A DNA stretch of 64,000 nt from LH-M37 sp965602855 (GCA_965602855.1 CBFCZV010000005.1:20508-84507); one strand, 5' to 3'. Shown: positions 16,528 to 24,675, counted from the first letter of the stretch. Notes: generated by a model not told the origin, from the letters alone. Translations and numbers: made by a program.

Positions 16528-16605
16528 ATGACTCCTCCTCCTTTTTGGTGGTTTTTAGCGCTGGCCCTCCGCCGGCGCTTTTTTTTTCCTGAATTTTGGT
16601 ATTAA
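16528..16605 (+). CDS. Candidate 25-codon leader peptide with tandem Trp codons
   Basis: The frame opens MTPPPFWWFLALALRRR and closes with TAA at 16603. Two adjacent Trp codons (16546-16551) sit five bases before the left arm of a terminator hairpin, so a ribosome stalled there would cover the hairpin. No Shine-Dalgarno sequence precedes the ATG and the region is low-complexity, so chance is a real possibility. It has not been tied to any known leader for L13 operons. Confidence 0.25.
   Translation: MTPPPFWWFLALALRRRFFFPEFWY
16557..16587 (+). terminator. Terminator or attenuator in the rplM leader
   Basis: AGCGCTGG (16557-16564) pairs over eight positions (one G-U) with CCGGCGCT (16572-16579), with a 7-base loop, then nine T. 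It lies about 55 bases downstream of the predicted start from the 16469 promoter and 130 bases before rplM. It may end transcription from the ferredoxin gene, attenuate rplM-rpsI, or define an sRNA of about 85 nt. Confidence 0.75.
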
Positions 16606-16716
16606 AGTAGCAAAGCACTTGTCTGGCCATCAGATTTTCTGTATTATTCCGCCTCTTTGTCACGAGGATGTCCCGTGGCGAGTTACACTAGATATAGGAA
16701 TTGCAGGATAAACCTG

Positions 16717-17145
16717 ATGAGAACCATAAGCGCAAGAGCCGAAGACGTAAAAAGAGATTGGTTTCTAATCGATGCTGAAGATAAAACTTTAGGTCGTTTA
16801 GCTACAGAAGTTGCACGTCGTTTACGTGGCAAGCATAAAGCTATTTACACACCACACGTTGATACTGGCGATTACATCGTCATCATCAATGCTGAAAAGG
16901 TTCGTGTAACTGGTAACAAAGCAAAAAATAAAATGTATTACAGTCACTCTGGTTACATGGGTGGACTTAAGCAAATTAGCTTTGAAAAATTAATCGATAA
17001 AGCGCCTGAGCGTGTTATCGAGAGAGCAGTTAAAGGCATGCTGCCTAAAAACTCACTGGGTCGCACTATGTTCCGTAAGCTGAAAGTTTACGCAGGTAAA
17101 GAACACGGTCATGCAGCACAACAGCCACAAGCGCTAGAAATTTAA
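16717..17145 (+). CDS. rplM: 50S ribosomal protein L13
   Basis: Large-subunit protein of 142 residues. ATG 16717 ('MRTISARAEDVKRDWFLIDA') is the family start and is preceded by AGGA; longer in-frame extension codons upstream are not coding. Conserved blocks are 'LGRLATEVARRLRGKHKAIYTPH', here seen at about residue 25-47, 'VRVTGNKAKNKMYYSHSGYM' and 'AVKGMLPKNSLGR'. It is followed 10 bp later by rpsI, the universal L13-S9 operon. Confidence 0.98.
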   Translation: MRTISARAEDVKRDWFLIDAEDKTLGRLATEVARRLRGKHKAIYTPHVDTGDYIVIINAEKVRVTGNKAKNKMYYSHSGYMGGLKQISFEKLIDKAPERVIERAVKGMLPKNSLGRTMFRKLKVYAGKEHGHAAQQPQALEI

Positions 17146-17155
17146 AGGTCTTATT

Positions 17156-17545
17156 ATGTCAGAACAATATTACGCAACCGGTCGTCGCAAAACATCTAGC
17201 GCACGAGTTTATATGAGTGCTGGTACCGGTGCTATCGTAGTTAATGGATTACCTGTTGATGACTTTTTTGGTCGTAAAACAGCTCGCATGATCGTACGTC
17301 AGCCTCTTGATGTTACAGAAATGAACGACAAGTTCGATATTAAAATCACTGTTGCAGGTGGCGGTAACTCTGGCCAGGCCGGTGCTATTCGTCACGGTAT
17401 TACACGTGCTTTGATGGAATACGACGAAACATTACGCCCAGTATTGCGTAAAGCAGGTTTCGTAACACGTGATGCACGTGAAGTAGAACGTAAGAAAGTG
17501 GGTCTCCGCAAGGCTCGCCGTGCTGTCCAGTTCTCGAAACGTTAA
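17156..17545 (+). CDS. rpsI: 30S ribosomal protein S9
   Basis: A small-subunit protein of 129 residues whose C-terminal tail contacts P-site tRNA. 'YATGRRKTSSARVYM', 'GGGNSGQAGAIRHGITRALM', 'TRDAREVERKKVGLRKARR' and the basic end 'VQFSKR' are all as expected. It is the second gene of the rplM-rpsI operon, with an imperfect hairpin (17569-17599) and tRNA-Gln downstream. Confidence 0.98.
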   Translation: MSEQYYATGRRKTSSARVYMSAGTGAIVVNGLPVDDFFGRKTARMIVRQPLDVTEMNDKFDIKITVAGGGNSGQAGAIRHGITRALMEYDETLRPVLRKAGFVTRDAREVERKKVGLRKARRAVQFSKR

Positions 17546-17568
17546 GTTTCAAAACTGGGTACGATTTT

Positions 17569-17599
17569 ACGGTTTAGTGATAATTACCAACTAAGCCGT
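17569..17599 (+). terminator. Hairpin between rpsI and tRNA-Gln
   Basis: ACGGTTTAGT (17569-17578) pairs with ACTAAGCCGT (17590-17599) across an 11-base loop, with one G-U pair. There is no long T-tract, so it is a weak terminator or a processing site releasing the tRNA from a rpsI read-through transcript. Confidence 0.4.
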
Positions 17600-17611
17600 T
17601 TCCTGAGTACT

Positions 17612-17685
17612 TGGGGAATCGTCTAACGGCAGGACAACGGACTCTGACTCCGTCAATCAAGGTTCAAATCCTTGTTCCCCAGCCA
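17612..17685 (+). tRNA. tRNA-Gln (anticodon CTG)
   Basis: The sequence folds as a complete cloverleaf. The acceptor stem is TGGGGAA with TTCCCCA, and the discriminator G is followed by encoded CCA. The D-arm carries AACGGCAGGAC-type bases, the anticodon stem ACGGA/TCCGT holds loop CTCTGAC with anticodon CTG, and the T-arm loop is TTCAAAT. The overall sequence resembles gammaproteobacterial tRNA-Gln. A strong terminator follows within 5 bases. Confidence 0.96.
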
Positions 17686-17689
17686 TAAA

Positions 17690-17720
17690 CAAAAAAGCCC
17701 CTTTTACTGGGGCTTTTTTG
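17690..17720 (+). terminator. Terminator after tRNA-Gln
   Basis: CAAAAAAGCCCC (17690-17701) pairs perfectly with GGGGCTTTTTTG (17709-17720) around a TTTTACT loop. The T-run in the right arm gives a standard intrinsic terminator for the tRNA transcript. Confidence 0.92.
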
Positions 17721-17798
17721 TTGATTTTGGTTCGATATAGGCACCCTGTGCTGAATTCCATTTTTTTTATAGTTAATTTGTGAAATACAACACACAAT

Positions 17799-17841
17799 TT
17801 GATTTAAATCAGGTGACATACCCCCCTTTTTTTGCTATTTT
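17799..17841 (+). promoter_or_regulatory. FNR/ANR-type site and extended -10 of porin promoter
   Basis: TTGATTTAAATCAG (17799-17812) matches the FNR/ANR consensus TTGAT-N4-ATCAA at 9 of 10 positions. An extended -10, TGCTATTTT, lies at 17833-17841. The site centre (17805.5) is about 41.5 bases from the start predicted by that -10, the exact class II activator position, and no good -35 competes. Anaerobic or low-oxygen activation of the porin is inferred. Confidence 0.7.
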
Positions 17842-17879
17842 GTCGCCTCCACAATAATTATTTGGTAGAGATATAAATT

Positions 17880-18917
17880 ATGAAAAATAAAATTCTATTA
17901 GCGGCAGCAGTTGCCGTGGCTTGCGGTGCTCCAGTAGCAGCAATGGCAGATGCGAACATTTATGGACAACTCCGTTATTCAATCAATTCTATGGATCCTG
18001 ATACAGCAGGTAGTGATTCGTCACTTTCTGGTGAAGACAATGTTTCCGTGTTTGGTCTTAAAGCTTCAGCTGAAGGCAATGGCATAACAGCTTTTGCTCA
18101 CTTGCAGACAGGCGCGCCTGCTGACAATAACAGCGGCCAGGCTTTCAAACAACGTTTTTACTTCGGTGGTTTGAAAGGTGATTTTGGTACTGTTGCTTAT
18201 GGTCGCATGACTAATGCATACAAGATGCCTGGCTTCAAGCTTGATCCTTTCTATAACATGTCACACGTTAATGCGAGTGGTTCGTTGGCTACGGGTGGCG
18301 CTACTTACGGTCTGTCTCCTGCGACTAATGGTTTTACCGATAACGCTTTACAGTACACATCACCTTCTATGAGCGGACTGAAGGTTAACGTTGGTCTGTA
18401 CATCGATGATAGCGCTGAAGATGATCACGGTACAAACATTGGTGTTACATACACTGCAGGTAACATTAATGTTGGTGTACAGTTTGCTTCTAACGACACA
18501 ACTGCTGGTACAGTGCCAGGTGTTAATGCAGATGGTGATGCAATGCGTATACACGGTGGTTACACAGCAGATAAATGGAGTGCTGGTTTCTCCTATGAGA
18601 ACGTAGATAATGGTACTGCAATTGGTACTTTAACTGAAGATGCGGATTACATGTATGTTGTGGGTAAGTTTAACGCTAGCAAAGACACTCAGATCGTAGC
18701 AAGTTTTGGTAGTGTTAGTGATGATACCGCAACAGTTGTTGCTGGTGCTCCTCCAACAATTACAGTTTCATCACAAGAAGGTTCAGGTATGAACCTTGGT
18801 GTATTCCAGACAGTTGCTCCTAAGACACAGGTTTATGCGTCATACAGCACTGCTAGCCTGGATACTGTTGATGTAGATCCTTCTGTATTCTCAGTAGGTG
18901 CTATTCATAAGTTCTAA
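17880..18917 (+). CDS. Gram-negative general porin (oxygen-regulated candidate)
   Basis: Outer-membrane trimeric-type porin of 345 residues. It has a signal peptide ending 'AAMADANIYGQLRYS', a first strand of porin type, 'AYGRMTNAYKMPGF' (a typical constriction-loop L3 neighbourhood), 'NALQYTSPSMSGLKVNVGLY', and the terminal Phe signature '...VGAIHKF' needed for Bam-mediated insertion. Its promoter carries a near-perfect FNR/ANR box at class II position. A second porin starts 1.1 kb downstream. They are clearly diverged and not tandem copies, though they share family layout. Substrate specificity cannot be read from sequence. Confidence 0.9.
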   Translation: MKNKILLAAAVAVACGAPVAAMADANIYGQLRYSINSMDPDTAGSDSSLSGEDNVSVFGLKASAEGNGITAFAHLQTGAPADNNSGQAFKQRFYFGGLKGDFGTVAYGRMTNAYKMPGFKLDPFYNMSHVNASGSLATGGATYGLSPATNGFTDNALQYTSPSMSGLKVNVGLYIDDSAEDDHGTNIGVTYTAGNINVGVQFASNDTTAGTVPGVNADGDAMRIHGGYTADKWSAGFSYENVDNGTAIGTLTEDADYMYVVGKFNASKDTQIVASFGSVSDDTATVVAGAPPTITVSSQEGSGMNLGVFQTVAPKTQVYASYSTASLDTVDVDPSVFSVGAIHKF

Positions 18918-18977
18918 GTTTTAGTAGTACATTAACCCGGGTGTAAATTCGGGTAGCAAGGACTGCTTTTATGATTA

Positions 18978-19007
18978 AACCTCTCCCTTTTGGGAGAGGT
19001 TTTTTTT
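18978..19007 (+). terminator. Terminator after first porin
   Basis: AACCTCTCCC (18978-18987) pairs perfectly with GGGAGAGGTT (18992-19001) around TTTT, followed by six more T. It is a strong intrinsic terminator about 60 bases after the porin stop. Confidence 0.92.
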
Positions 19008-19067
19008 GGTCTTTTTAAAAGTGGTAAGTGGGAGTTTTTGAGATGATGGTTAGTAATGCTTACATTC

Positions 19068-19715
19068 TTAAATAGCTAAGCGATGTAGTGTCTGTTCAAC
19101 GCTTTTAGGTGAGATGTCGTCTCTTATGGGAAGGATGGTCTCATTGCCTGATTCCAGATGTTTGCGAATTTGTTCCTGTTGTTCTGGTTTGTAACCTTCC
19201 AGATTTCCTATTATTTTGCGCGTTATTGTGCTTTTTATTGCGATTTCATGATCTCCAAAGAAGACGTATTGTTTTCCGGATCGAGTGATCTCCAGGCCTT
19301 TGAGAGCAATGTTGAATTTTATGGTGGGGCAGGCCTTGGGAGCAAAGCCATATTGATCTTCATCGGCATATTCATAGCAAGTCTTGAGTGTATATTGCAG
19401 TGAATCGCTAGATAGTGAAATATTTCGACCATTGATGGCTTCTTTGAGGAATTGCTCATCTTTATTAGTTGTAACCGCTTGTTCACTCACTGTTTCAGAA
19501 GAACTAGTGTTTTGTGGCGTTGCTTTGATGATGGGTTTAGCAGTTGCTGGTTGAGCGCCTGAAGATTTACACAGTGAGGTGACCTGTTCGGGTGTGAATC
19601 CTTTGTTTAGATAGAACTCAACATCATCACGCGCACATTCTGCAAGGCTAATGTTTGTATATGCAGCCAGCGGTAAGACTAACAAGGGAAATAATCTGAT
19701 TGTTTTTGATGTCAT
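19068..19715 (-). CDS. Secreted protein of unknown function
   Basis: A 215-residue hypothetical protein. From ATG 19715 (preceded by AGGAAG) it has a signal peptide 'TIRLFPLLVLPLAAYTNISLAE'. A short 'CARDDVEFYLNKGFTPEQVTSLC' segment with two Cys follows, then a Ser/Thr/Gln-rich linker (about 60-90), then a folded C-terminal domain with 'TCYEYADEDQYGFAPKACP'. The segment 'YLNKGFTPEQVTSLC' is typical of short repeats found in Gram-negative envelope proteins. I do not recognise the family. A longer frame to 19814 lacks a ribosome-binding site and would mask the signal. It lies between two porins on the opposite strand. Confidence 0.65.
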   Translation of the reverse strand: MTSKTIRLFPLLVLPLAAYTNISLAECARDDVEFYLNKGFTPEQVTSLCKSSGAQPATAKPIIKATPQNTSSSETVSEQAVTTNKDEQFLKEAINGRNISLSSDSLQYTLKTCYEYADEDQYGFAPKACPTIKFNIALKGLEITRSGKQYVFFGDHEIAIKSTITRKIIGNLEGYKPEQQEQIRKHLESGNETILPIRDDISPKSVEQTLHRLAI

Positions 19716-20064
19716 TGTTCTTCCTATGATTTTAAAATTTATGCGTTTTTTAAGAATCCAAGGCAATTCTACAATTGGATCTTTTAAATTCATAATTTTA
19801 CATGGGTTATTCATGTCGTTTTCCAGTTTAATGGCATGAAATGCTTGAAATTTTAAGCCATCTGCATATACTCAGCTTAGCTTCCGGTTCCTAATGTCCT
19901 GTTCGCAGAACGTGGTTTCCGAAGTGAGCATGTTTTATGTGGCTTTTTTAGGTGAAGCAAACAGCTTTGTTGGTGGAGAAGTTAAAATGAGAACTGCGCT
20001 TAAAAAATAATAATTATACATAGCTATGATAATAAATATTTAACTAAATGCAGGAGTTTGCATA
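19716..20064. other. Intergenic region before the second porin
   Basis: About 350 bases with no convincing gene. It must hold divergent promoters for the secreted protein and the second porin. An open frame of 38 codons (19894-20010) exists but has no ribosome-binding site, so it is not called. No FNR-type box like that of the first porin is visible. The porin start has AGGAG at 20052-20056. Confidence 0.5.
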
Positions 20065-21129
20065 ATGAAAAAAACAATAATTTCTCTCGCTGTTGCAGCG
20101 GGTATGGCAGCATCTGGTGCTGCGTTCGCAGCTGGTGGTGCTACCGTTTACGGTAATCTTCACTTGAGTCTTGATAGCCCTGATAATGAGGGTTCTTCTA
20201 CTGATTCTTTGACCATGAAAAGCCAAACTTCAGCCATTGGTGTAAAAGGTTCTGAAGATCTGGGTGATGGCATGAAAGCCTTCTACAAGGTTGAGTTCCA
20301 GATTGACATGGATGAGCGTAATAATGGTAAAAATAATACCACTGGTGGTGTAACTGATCGTGACCAGTACATCGGTCTGAAAGGTGGCATGGGTACAGTT
20401 AAATTCGGTACCATGAGCAGCAACTACAAACAAAAAGGTGGTTCAGTTGACCCAATGTACCGCACTTCTCTAGAAGGTCGTGGTGCTTTGCACATGCAAT
20501 CAGGTCTGCATGGTGGTGCCGGTCGTTTCGGTGGTCGTATGACTGATACTCTGCAATACGCTTCACCAAAAATGGGTGGCATGCAGATGGTTCTCAATAC
20601 TACTTTTGATGATGCTGATACTTCAGGTGCGGCACCTACAGACATCGATGAAACTATTGGCCTTGGTCTTCGTTACGAAAGTAAATCTTTTGGTATTTTC
20701 ATCGATATGATTGATGTGGAAGGTGAAGATGATCCTGGTGTTACAGATGTTACCTGGAGTGAATCAGCAACTAAAGTTGGTGGTTGGTTTAAAACAGGTC
20801 CTGTTAAGCTAGGTATACAGCTTGAGCAGACAGAAGATCTATTAGGTTCGGACTTCATGATGTTCAGTGCTGATTACAAGATCAACAAGAATAATGCTGT
20901 TGCTCTGACAATGGGTACAAGAGATGATATTACTGATGGTAATGTGACTCTTAGTGAATCAGGTAGTACTTCATTCGCGATTATGTATAACCATAAGATG
21001 AGCAAGAAAACGAACATCTATGTAGGTTATGGTGATCGTAGTGCTGATGATAATGCTGTTGAAGATGATGGTGTTACTGCTATCAATGATTACAGCGTAA
21101 TGACCGCAGGCATGCGTGTTAAGTTCTAA
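20065..21129 (+). CDS. Gram-negative porin
   Basis: A 354-residue outer-membrane porin with signal peptide 'MKKTIISLAVAAGMAASGA' and mature start 'AGGATVYGNLHLSLD'. 'SAIGVKGSEDLGDGMKAFYKVEFQ' and 'DQYIGLKGGMGTVKFGTMSS' are hallmark porin strands (PF13609-like), and the protein ends in 'TAGMRVKF' with terminal Phe. Acidic loops are abundant. The ribosome-binding site is AGGAG. The gene is followed by a strong bidirectional terminator shared with convergent rpiA. Its promoter differs from that of the first porin, so the two may be expressed under different conditions (inference). Confidence 0.92.
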   Translation: MKKTIISLAVAAGMAASGAAFAAGGATVYGNLHLSLDSPDNEGSSTDSLTMKSQTSAIGVKGSEDLGDGMKAFYKVEFQIDMDERNNGKNNTTGGVTDRDQYIGLKGGMGTVKFGTMSSNYKQKGGSVDPMYRTSLEGRGALHMQSGLHGGAGRFGGRMTDTLQYASPKMGGMQMVLNTTFDDADTSGAAPTDIDETIGLGLRYESKSFGIFIDMIDVEGEDDPGVTDVTWSESATKVGGWFKTGPVKLGIQLEQTEDLLGSDFMMFSADYKINKNNAVALTMGTRDDITDGNVTLSESGSTSFAIMYNHKMSKKTNIYVGYGDRSADDNAVEDDGVTAINDYSVMTAGMRVKF

Positions 21130-21152
21130 TAGTTTTTAAAATATTAGTACGA

Positions 21153-21182
21153 AAAAAAACGGAGCTTAGGCTCCGTTTTTTT
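21153..21182. terminator. Bidirectional terminator between porin and rpiA
   Basis: ACGGAGC (21159-21165) pairs with GCTCCGT (21170-21176) with loop TTAG. The stem is flanked by seven A on the left and seven T on the right, so it can stop transcription from both convergent genes. Confidence 0.9.
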
Positions 21183-21211
21183 ATGCCTGTGACTTTTTGT
21201 TTCAGATCGTC

Positions 21212-21874
21212 TTATTTAGATAAAACAGTTTTCGCACCTTCAGGCGTTCCCAATATCAAAACATCTGCAGGACGATTGGCAAAAATACCCACAGTGACGA
21301 CACCAGCGAGTTTGTTGATGTCATTTTCCAGTTTCACCGCATCCATAATTTCCAGATTGTGTACGTCCAGAATAATATTGCCATTGTCGGTGATGAAATT
21401 TTCACGCCAGACGGGTTGGCCGCCCAGTTTAACTAGTTCACGGGCGATGAAGCTGCGTGCCATGGGGATGACTTCAACTGGTAATGGAAATTTACCCATG
21501 ACATCGACCAGTTTGGTTTCATCGGCAATACAGACAAATTTGTCGCTGGCACCGGCGATAATCTTTTCACGGGTGAGTGCGCCGCCACCACCTTTGATCA
21601 GGTTGAGGTAATGGTCGGATTCATCTGCGCCATCGATGTAAACAGGAATCTTACTGACATTGTTAAGGTCAAAAACTTCAATACCACGTTCCTGCATGAG
21701 CTTGGTTGAGGCTTCAGAGCTGGAAACGGCGCCTTCAATTTTATTTTTAATCTCAGCCAGACAGTCGATAAAGTGGTTAACGGTCGAGCCTGTGCCTACG
21801 CCTACAATTGCGTTGGTGACAACATATTCCATCGCAGCTTCAGCTGCTTTTCTTTTCATTTCGTCCTGGGTCAT
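21212..21874 (-). CDS. rpiA: Ribose-5-phosphate isomerase A
   Basis: Interconverts ribose 5-phosphate and ribulose 5-phosphate. The 220-residue protein shows the phosphate loop 'VGVGTGSTVNHFIDCLA', 'SSEASTKLMQERGIEV', the active-site 'DGADESDHYLNLIKGGGGALTREKI', and 'DETKLVDVMGKFPLPVEV'. Length is normal. It is divergent from ilvA, a pairing conserved in Pseudomonas and Enterobacteria, with a 144-bp shared promoter region. Confidence 0.97.
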   Translation of the reverse strand: MTQDEMKRKAAEAAMEYVVTNAIVGVGTGSTVNHFIDCLAEIKNKIEGAVSSSEASTKLMQERGIEVFDLNNVSKIPVYIDGADESDHYLNLIKGGGGALTREKIIAGASDKFVCIADETKLVDVMGKFPLPVEVIPMARSFIARELVKLGGQPVWRENFITDNGNIILDVHNLEIMDAVKLENDINKLAGVVTVGIFANRPADVLILGTPEGAKTVLSK

Positions 21875-22018
21875 GGGTTCTTCCCCTAAAATTTTTCTAT
21901 CAAAGAGGGAATTTTACTCGTCTGGGAGCTGGAAGTCATGGCGGGTTTTATCAAACATTAACCGTATTAATCATAGCTCTGCTATAGTCATAAAAAATAA
22001 TGAAGAAATCAGCAGTTC

Positions 22019-23539
22019 ATGACTAAAAAATACATAGAAAAAATACTGGCGGCACGGGTTTACGATGTGGCCGAGGAAACGCCACTGGAGCATTCTCGTT
22101 TGCTGAGTGCGCGTGTAGATAATACCGTGTTGTTGAAGCGTGAGGATATGCAACCGGTATTCTCGTTCAAATTGCGTGGAGCTTATAACTGTATTTATCA
22201 GCTTTCACAGCAGAAAAAAATCAAGGGTGTGATCGCCGCTTCAGCGGGTAATCATGCGCAGGGCGTGGCCCTGTCGGCACAACGACTGGGTATTAAGGCC
22301 ACTATCGTGATGCCCAAAACTACGCCTGCGATTAAAGTGAATGCGGTGAAGTCTTATGGTGCCAAAGCAGTGTTGATTGGTGATGCTTACGATGAGGCTT
22401 ATGAGCATGCTATGGAGCTGGCGAAAAAACAGAAGCTGGATTTTATTCATCCTTATGATGATGCCGATGTGATCGCAGGTCAGGGCACCATTGGTATGGA
22501 GATTCTGCGCCAGCATGGTGGTGACATCGATGCAGTGTTTGTGCCAGTTGGCGGTGGTGGTCTAATTGCCGGTGTAGCCGCATATATCAAACATCTTCGC
22601 CCCGAGGTAAAGATCATTGGTGTAGAGCCGGATGATGCACCGTGTATGGCTGAGGCATTTAAAAAGAAAAGACGTGTGGTGCTTGATCATGTTGGCATCT
22701 TTGCCGATGGGGTTGCTGTGCGTCAGGCGGGTAAGGAAACTTATCGAATTGCCAGGCAGTGTGTGGATGAGATTATCTGTGTCAGTACTGATGAAATTTG
22801 TGCTGCGATCAAGGATATCTTTGATGATACCCGCTCCATCATGGAACCAGCGGGTGCATTGGCGGTGGCTGGAATCAAGAAATATGTTGAGCGTGAGAAG
22901 ATATCCGGCCAAACATTGATAGCGATCAATAGTGGTGCCAACATGAATTTTGATCGCCTGCGCCACGTTGCCGAACGTGCTGAACTGGGTGAGCAGCGTG
23001 AGGCTTTGCTGGGAGTTACTATCCCCGAGCGCCCCGGTAGTTTTAGAACCTTTTGTAATACACTGGGAAGGCGTGGTATTACCGAGTTTAATTACCGTTA
23101 TTCGCACGATGAAAAGGCGCACGTATTTGCTGGCATCCAGTTAAGTGATGGTTTTGCAGAGAAAGATGAATTGATTGCCAAACTGGAAGCGAAGAAATAT
23201 CCGGTGATGGATATGACCGATAATGAAATGGCCAAGATCCATGTGCGTCATCTGGTCGGTGGTCACAATCAGGATGTAGAGGATGAAATCGTCTACCGTT
23301 TTGAGTTCCCTGAACGTCCCGGTGCATTGCTTGATTTCCTGACTCGTATTGGCAAACGCTGGAATATCAGCTTGTTCCACTATCGAAACCACGGTGCGGC
23401 TTATGGACGCGTACTGGTGGGCTTGCAGGCGCCGAAGAAGGAACGTAAGGCCTTGAACTGTTATCTGGATGAACTGGGCTACGCCTACTGGGATGAGACC
23501 GATAATCCTGCCTATAAGCTGTTCCTGTCTGCCACGTAG
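22019..23539 (+). CDS. ilvA: Threonine deaminase (biosynthetic threonine ammonia-lyase)
   Basis: PLP enzyme converting threonine to 2-oxobutanoate for isoleucine synthesis. The 506-residue form has the full catalytic domain: PLP Lys51 in 'FSFKLRGAYN', 'SAGNHAQGVALSA' and 'PVGGGGLIAGVAAYIK'. Two ACT-like regulatory subdomains follow (from about 325: 'VTIPERPGSFRTFCNTLG' and 'FEFPERPGALLDFLTRIG'), which in the family bind Ile and Val. The C terminus overlaps the convergent fau gene by 28 bp. Confidence 0.97.
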   Translation: MTKKYIEKILAARVYDVAEETPLEHSRLLSARVDNTVLLKREDMQPVFSFKLRGAYNCIYQLSQQKKIKGVIAASAGNHAQGVALSAQRLGIKATIVMPKTTPAIKVNAVKSYGAKAVLIGDAYDEAYEHAMELAKKQKLDFIHPYDDADVIAGQGTIGMEILRQHGGDIDAVFVPVGGGGLIAGVAAYIKHLRPEVKIIGVEPDDAPCMAEAFKKKRRVVLDHVGIFADGVAVRQAGKETYRIARQCVDEIICVSTDEICAAIKDIFDDTRSIMEPAGALAVAGIKKYVEREKISGQTLIAINSGANMNFDRLRHVAERAELGEQREALLGVTIPERPGSFRTFCNTLGRRGITEFNYRYSHDEKAHVFAGIQLSDGFAEKDELIAKLEAKKYPVMDMTDNEMAKIHVRHLVGGHNQDVEDEIVYRFEFPERPGALLDFLTRIGKRWNISLFHYRNHGAAYGRVLVGLQAPKKERKALNCYLDELGYAYWDETDNPAYKLFLSAT

Positions 23540-24114
23540 AGTTTGTCTTCGGTAGCAATGGCATCGAGTGGGATATCCCAGCTTTCTGCTTCTAGCTGGC
23601 GAGTTTTCTGCACTTCATGCGCCAGCCCGATGAGCTGGATCGATTTTTTCTGTTCCCGAATATTAGTCAGACTCCGGTCATAAAAACCGCCGCCCATGCC
23701 CATACGGTTGCCCTTTTCATCGAAGGCGACCAACGGCAATAATATCAAATCCATGTGTTCAGCCTTGAGCCAGTGTTCTGGTGAACTGTTGGGTTCGTCG
23801 ATACCGAACTGATTGCGGCACATCGGGCTATCTTTCTCATAAGGGGCGAACAGCAGGCTGTTTTCGTGGGCAGAGAGTACCGGTAGATAAACCTGTTTCT
23901 CCAGTTCCCAAGCCTGCTTAATGATATGTACAGGATCGATCTCACCATCATTAGCCAGATAAACGGCAATGTGCTGGCTGCTGACAAATGCGTTGTGGTT
24001 TAGCAATCGTTCGGTTAGCTGTTCAGCATGCTGTGCCTGTTGTGAGGCGCTAAGCTGGCGTCGTTGTTCACGCTTTTGCTGGCGTATTGAATTGGGATTT
24101 ATTTGTGCTGACAT
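23512..24114 (-). CDS. fau: 5-formyltetrahydrofolate cyclo-ligase
   Basis: Converts 5-formyl-THF to 5,10-methenyl-THF using ATP (YgfA family). About 200 residues: basic N terminus 'SIRQQKREQRRQLSAS', 'HIAVYLANDGEIDP', 'KQVYLPVLSAHENSLLFAPY', then the ATP/folate site 'DLILLPLVAFDEKGNRMGMGGGFYDRSL'. ATG 24114 is chosen because further upstream lies the 6S RNA gene, only about 17 bases away. 6S RNA followed by this gene is the E. coli ssrS-ygfA layout, where they form one transcript. It overlaps the 3' end of ilvA. Confidence 0.93.
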   Translation of the reverse strand: MSAQINPNSIRQQKREQRRQLSASQQAQHAEQLTERLLNHNAFVSSQHIAVYLANDGEIDPVHIIKQAWELEKQVYLPVLSAHENSLLFAPYEKDSPMCRNQFGIDEPNSSPEHWLKAEHMDLILLPLVAFDEKGNRMGMGGGFYDRSLTNIREQKKSIQLIGLAHEVQKTRQLEAESWDIPLDAIATEDKLYVADRNSL

Positions 24115-24130
24115 TAGAAAGGTTTTAGAA

Positions 24131-24317
24131 GAAGTCTCCGGGAGTACCGTAGCTAACACCATCGACCTTGAACCGGTAGGTTCAGGTGGGAACAGCGATC
24201 ACACGTCAGGCTTCCCGCAAAGCGGTAATGCACACTGTGTAAACAGCCTAGTTCCCAAAGATAGCATTTAAGGCTCAAGGGATAAAACAGGTTGCTTACG
24301 TATACCCCAGAGACATC
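24131..24317 (-). ncRNA. ssrS: 6S RNA
   Basis: About 185 bases on the minus strand between zapA and fau, exactly where 6S RNA lies in gammaproteobacteria. The closing stem is GTCTCTGGGG (top end 24314) with TCCCGGAGAC (bottom end 24134): ten pairs with two G-U. Further long-helix segments with central bulge run between. The length matches the 184-nt E. coli RNA. 6S RNA binds sigma-70 RNA polymerase in stationary phase. The exact ends are estimated from the closing stem. Confidence 0.88.
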
Positions 24318-24350
24318 TAAACTCTGAGAGCCTCGCTGAGCAAAACTCTC

Positions 24351-24653
24351 CTAAATCAGTTTAATGTTCCGCATAGAGTTGTCAATTTTTTCTGACAAGC
24401 TGTCGATGCGATCATTGAGCTCAGAGTGTTCTTCGGTAAGTGCCTGACTATTTAAAAGTTCATGGCTCATATTGAGTGCGGCCATCACAGCGATGCGTTC
24501 AGTACCGATGACAGAACCTTTGTTTTTGATTTCATTGAGTTTTTCGTTGAGCATGCTGGCTGAGGCAAGAAGCGTCTCTTTTTCTTCAGCCGGACAGGCA
24601 ACGCGGTATTCTTTTTCCAGGATCTTGATGGACAGCGATTCTTGATCTTTCAC
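24351..24653 (-). CDS. zapA: Cell division protein ZapA
   Basis: FtsZ-ring associated protein of 100 residues. The N-terminal 'LSIKILEKEYRVACPAEEKETLLASA' is the conserved ZapA globular head. 'GTERIAVMAALNMSHELL' is the dimer/tetramer helix, followed by an acidic C-terminal coiled coil. It lies 22 bp after the coiled-coil gene (24676-24888) and just upstream of 6S RNA. The order TIGR02449-zapA-ssrS-ygfA is conserved in many gammaproteobacteria. Confidence 0.94.
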   Translation of the reverse strand: MKDQESLSIKILEKEYRVACPAEEKETLLASASMLNEKLNEIKNKGSVIGTERIAVMAALNMSHELLNSQALTEEHSELNDRIDSLSEKIDNSMRNIKLI

Positions 24654-24675
24654 GGTAAAACCCTTGAGGTGTGAT

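Noticed and set aside
16528..16605. Tandem-Trp frame as a proven trp leader
   Set aside because: It precedes ribosomal protein genes, not trp genes, and lacks a ribosome-binding site, so it is kept only as a low-confidence candidate.
19894..20010. 38-codon open frame before the second porin
   Set aside because: No Shine-Dalgarno, atypical composition, and it lies in the expected promoter region.
17880..21129. Recent tandem duplication of the two porins
   Set aside because: The proteins differ throughout, have different promoters, and are separated by an unrelated gene, so any duplication is old.
22562..23122. 186-codon open frame antisense to ilvA
   Set aside because: Mirror frame of ilvA codon bias; no start signal or family features.
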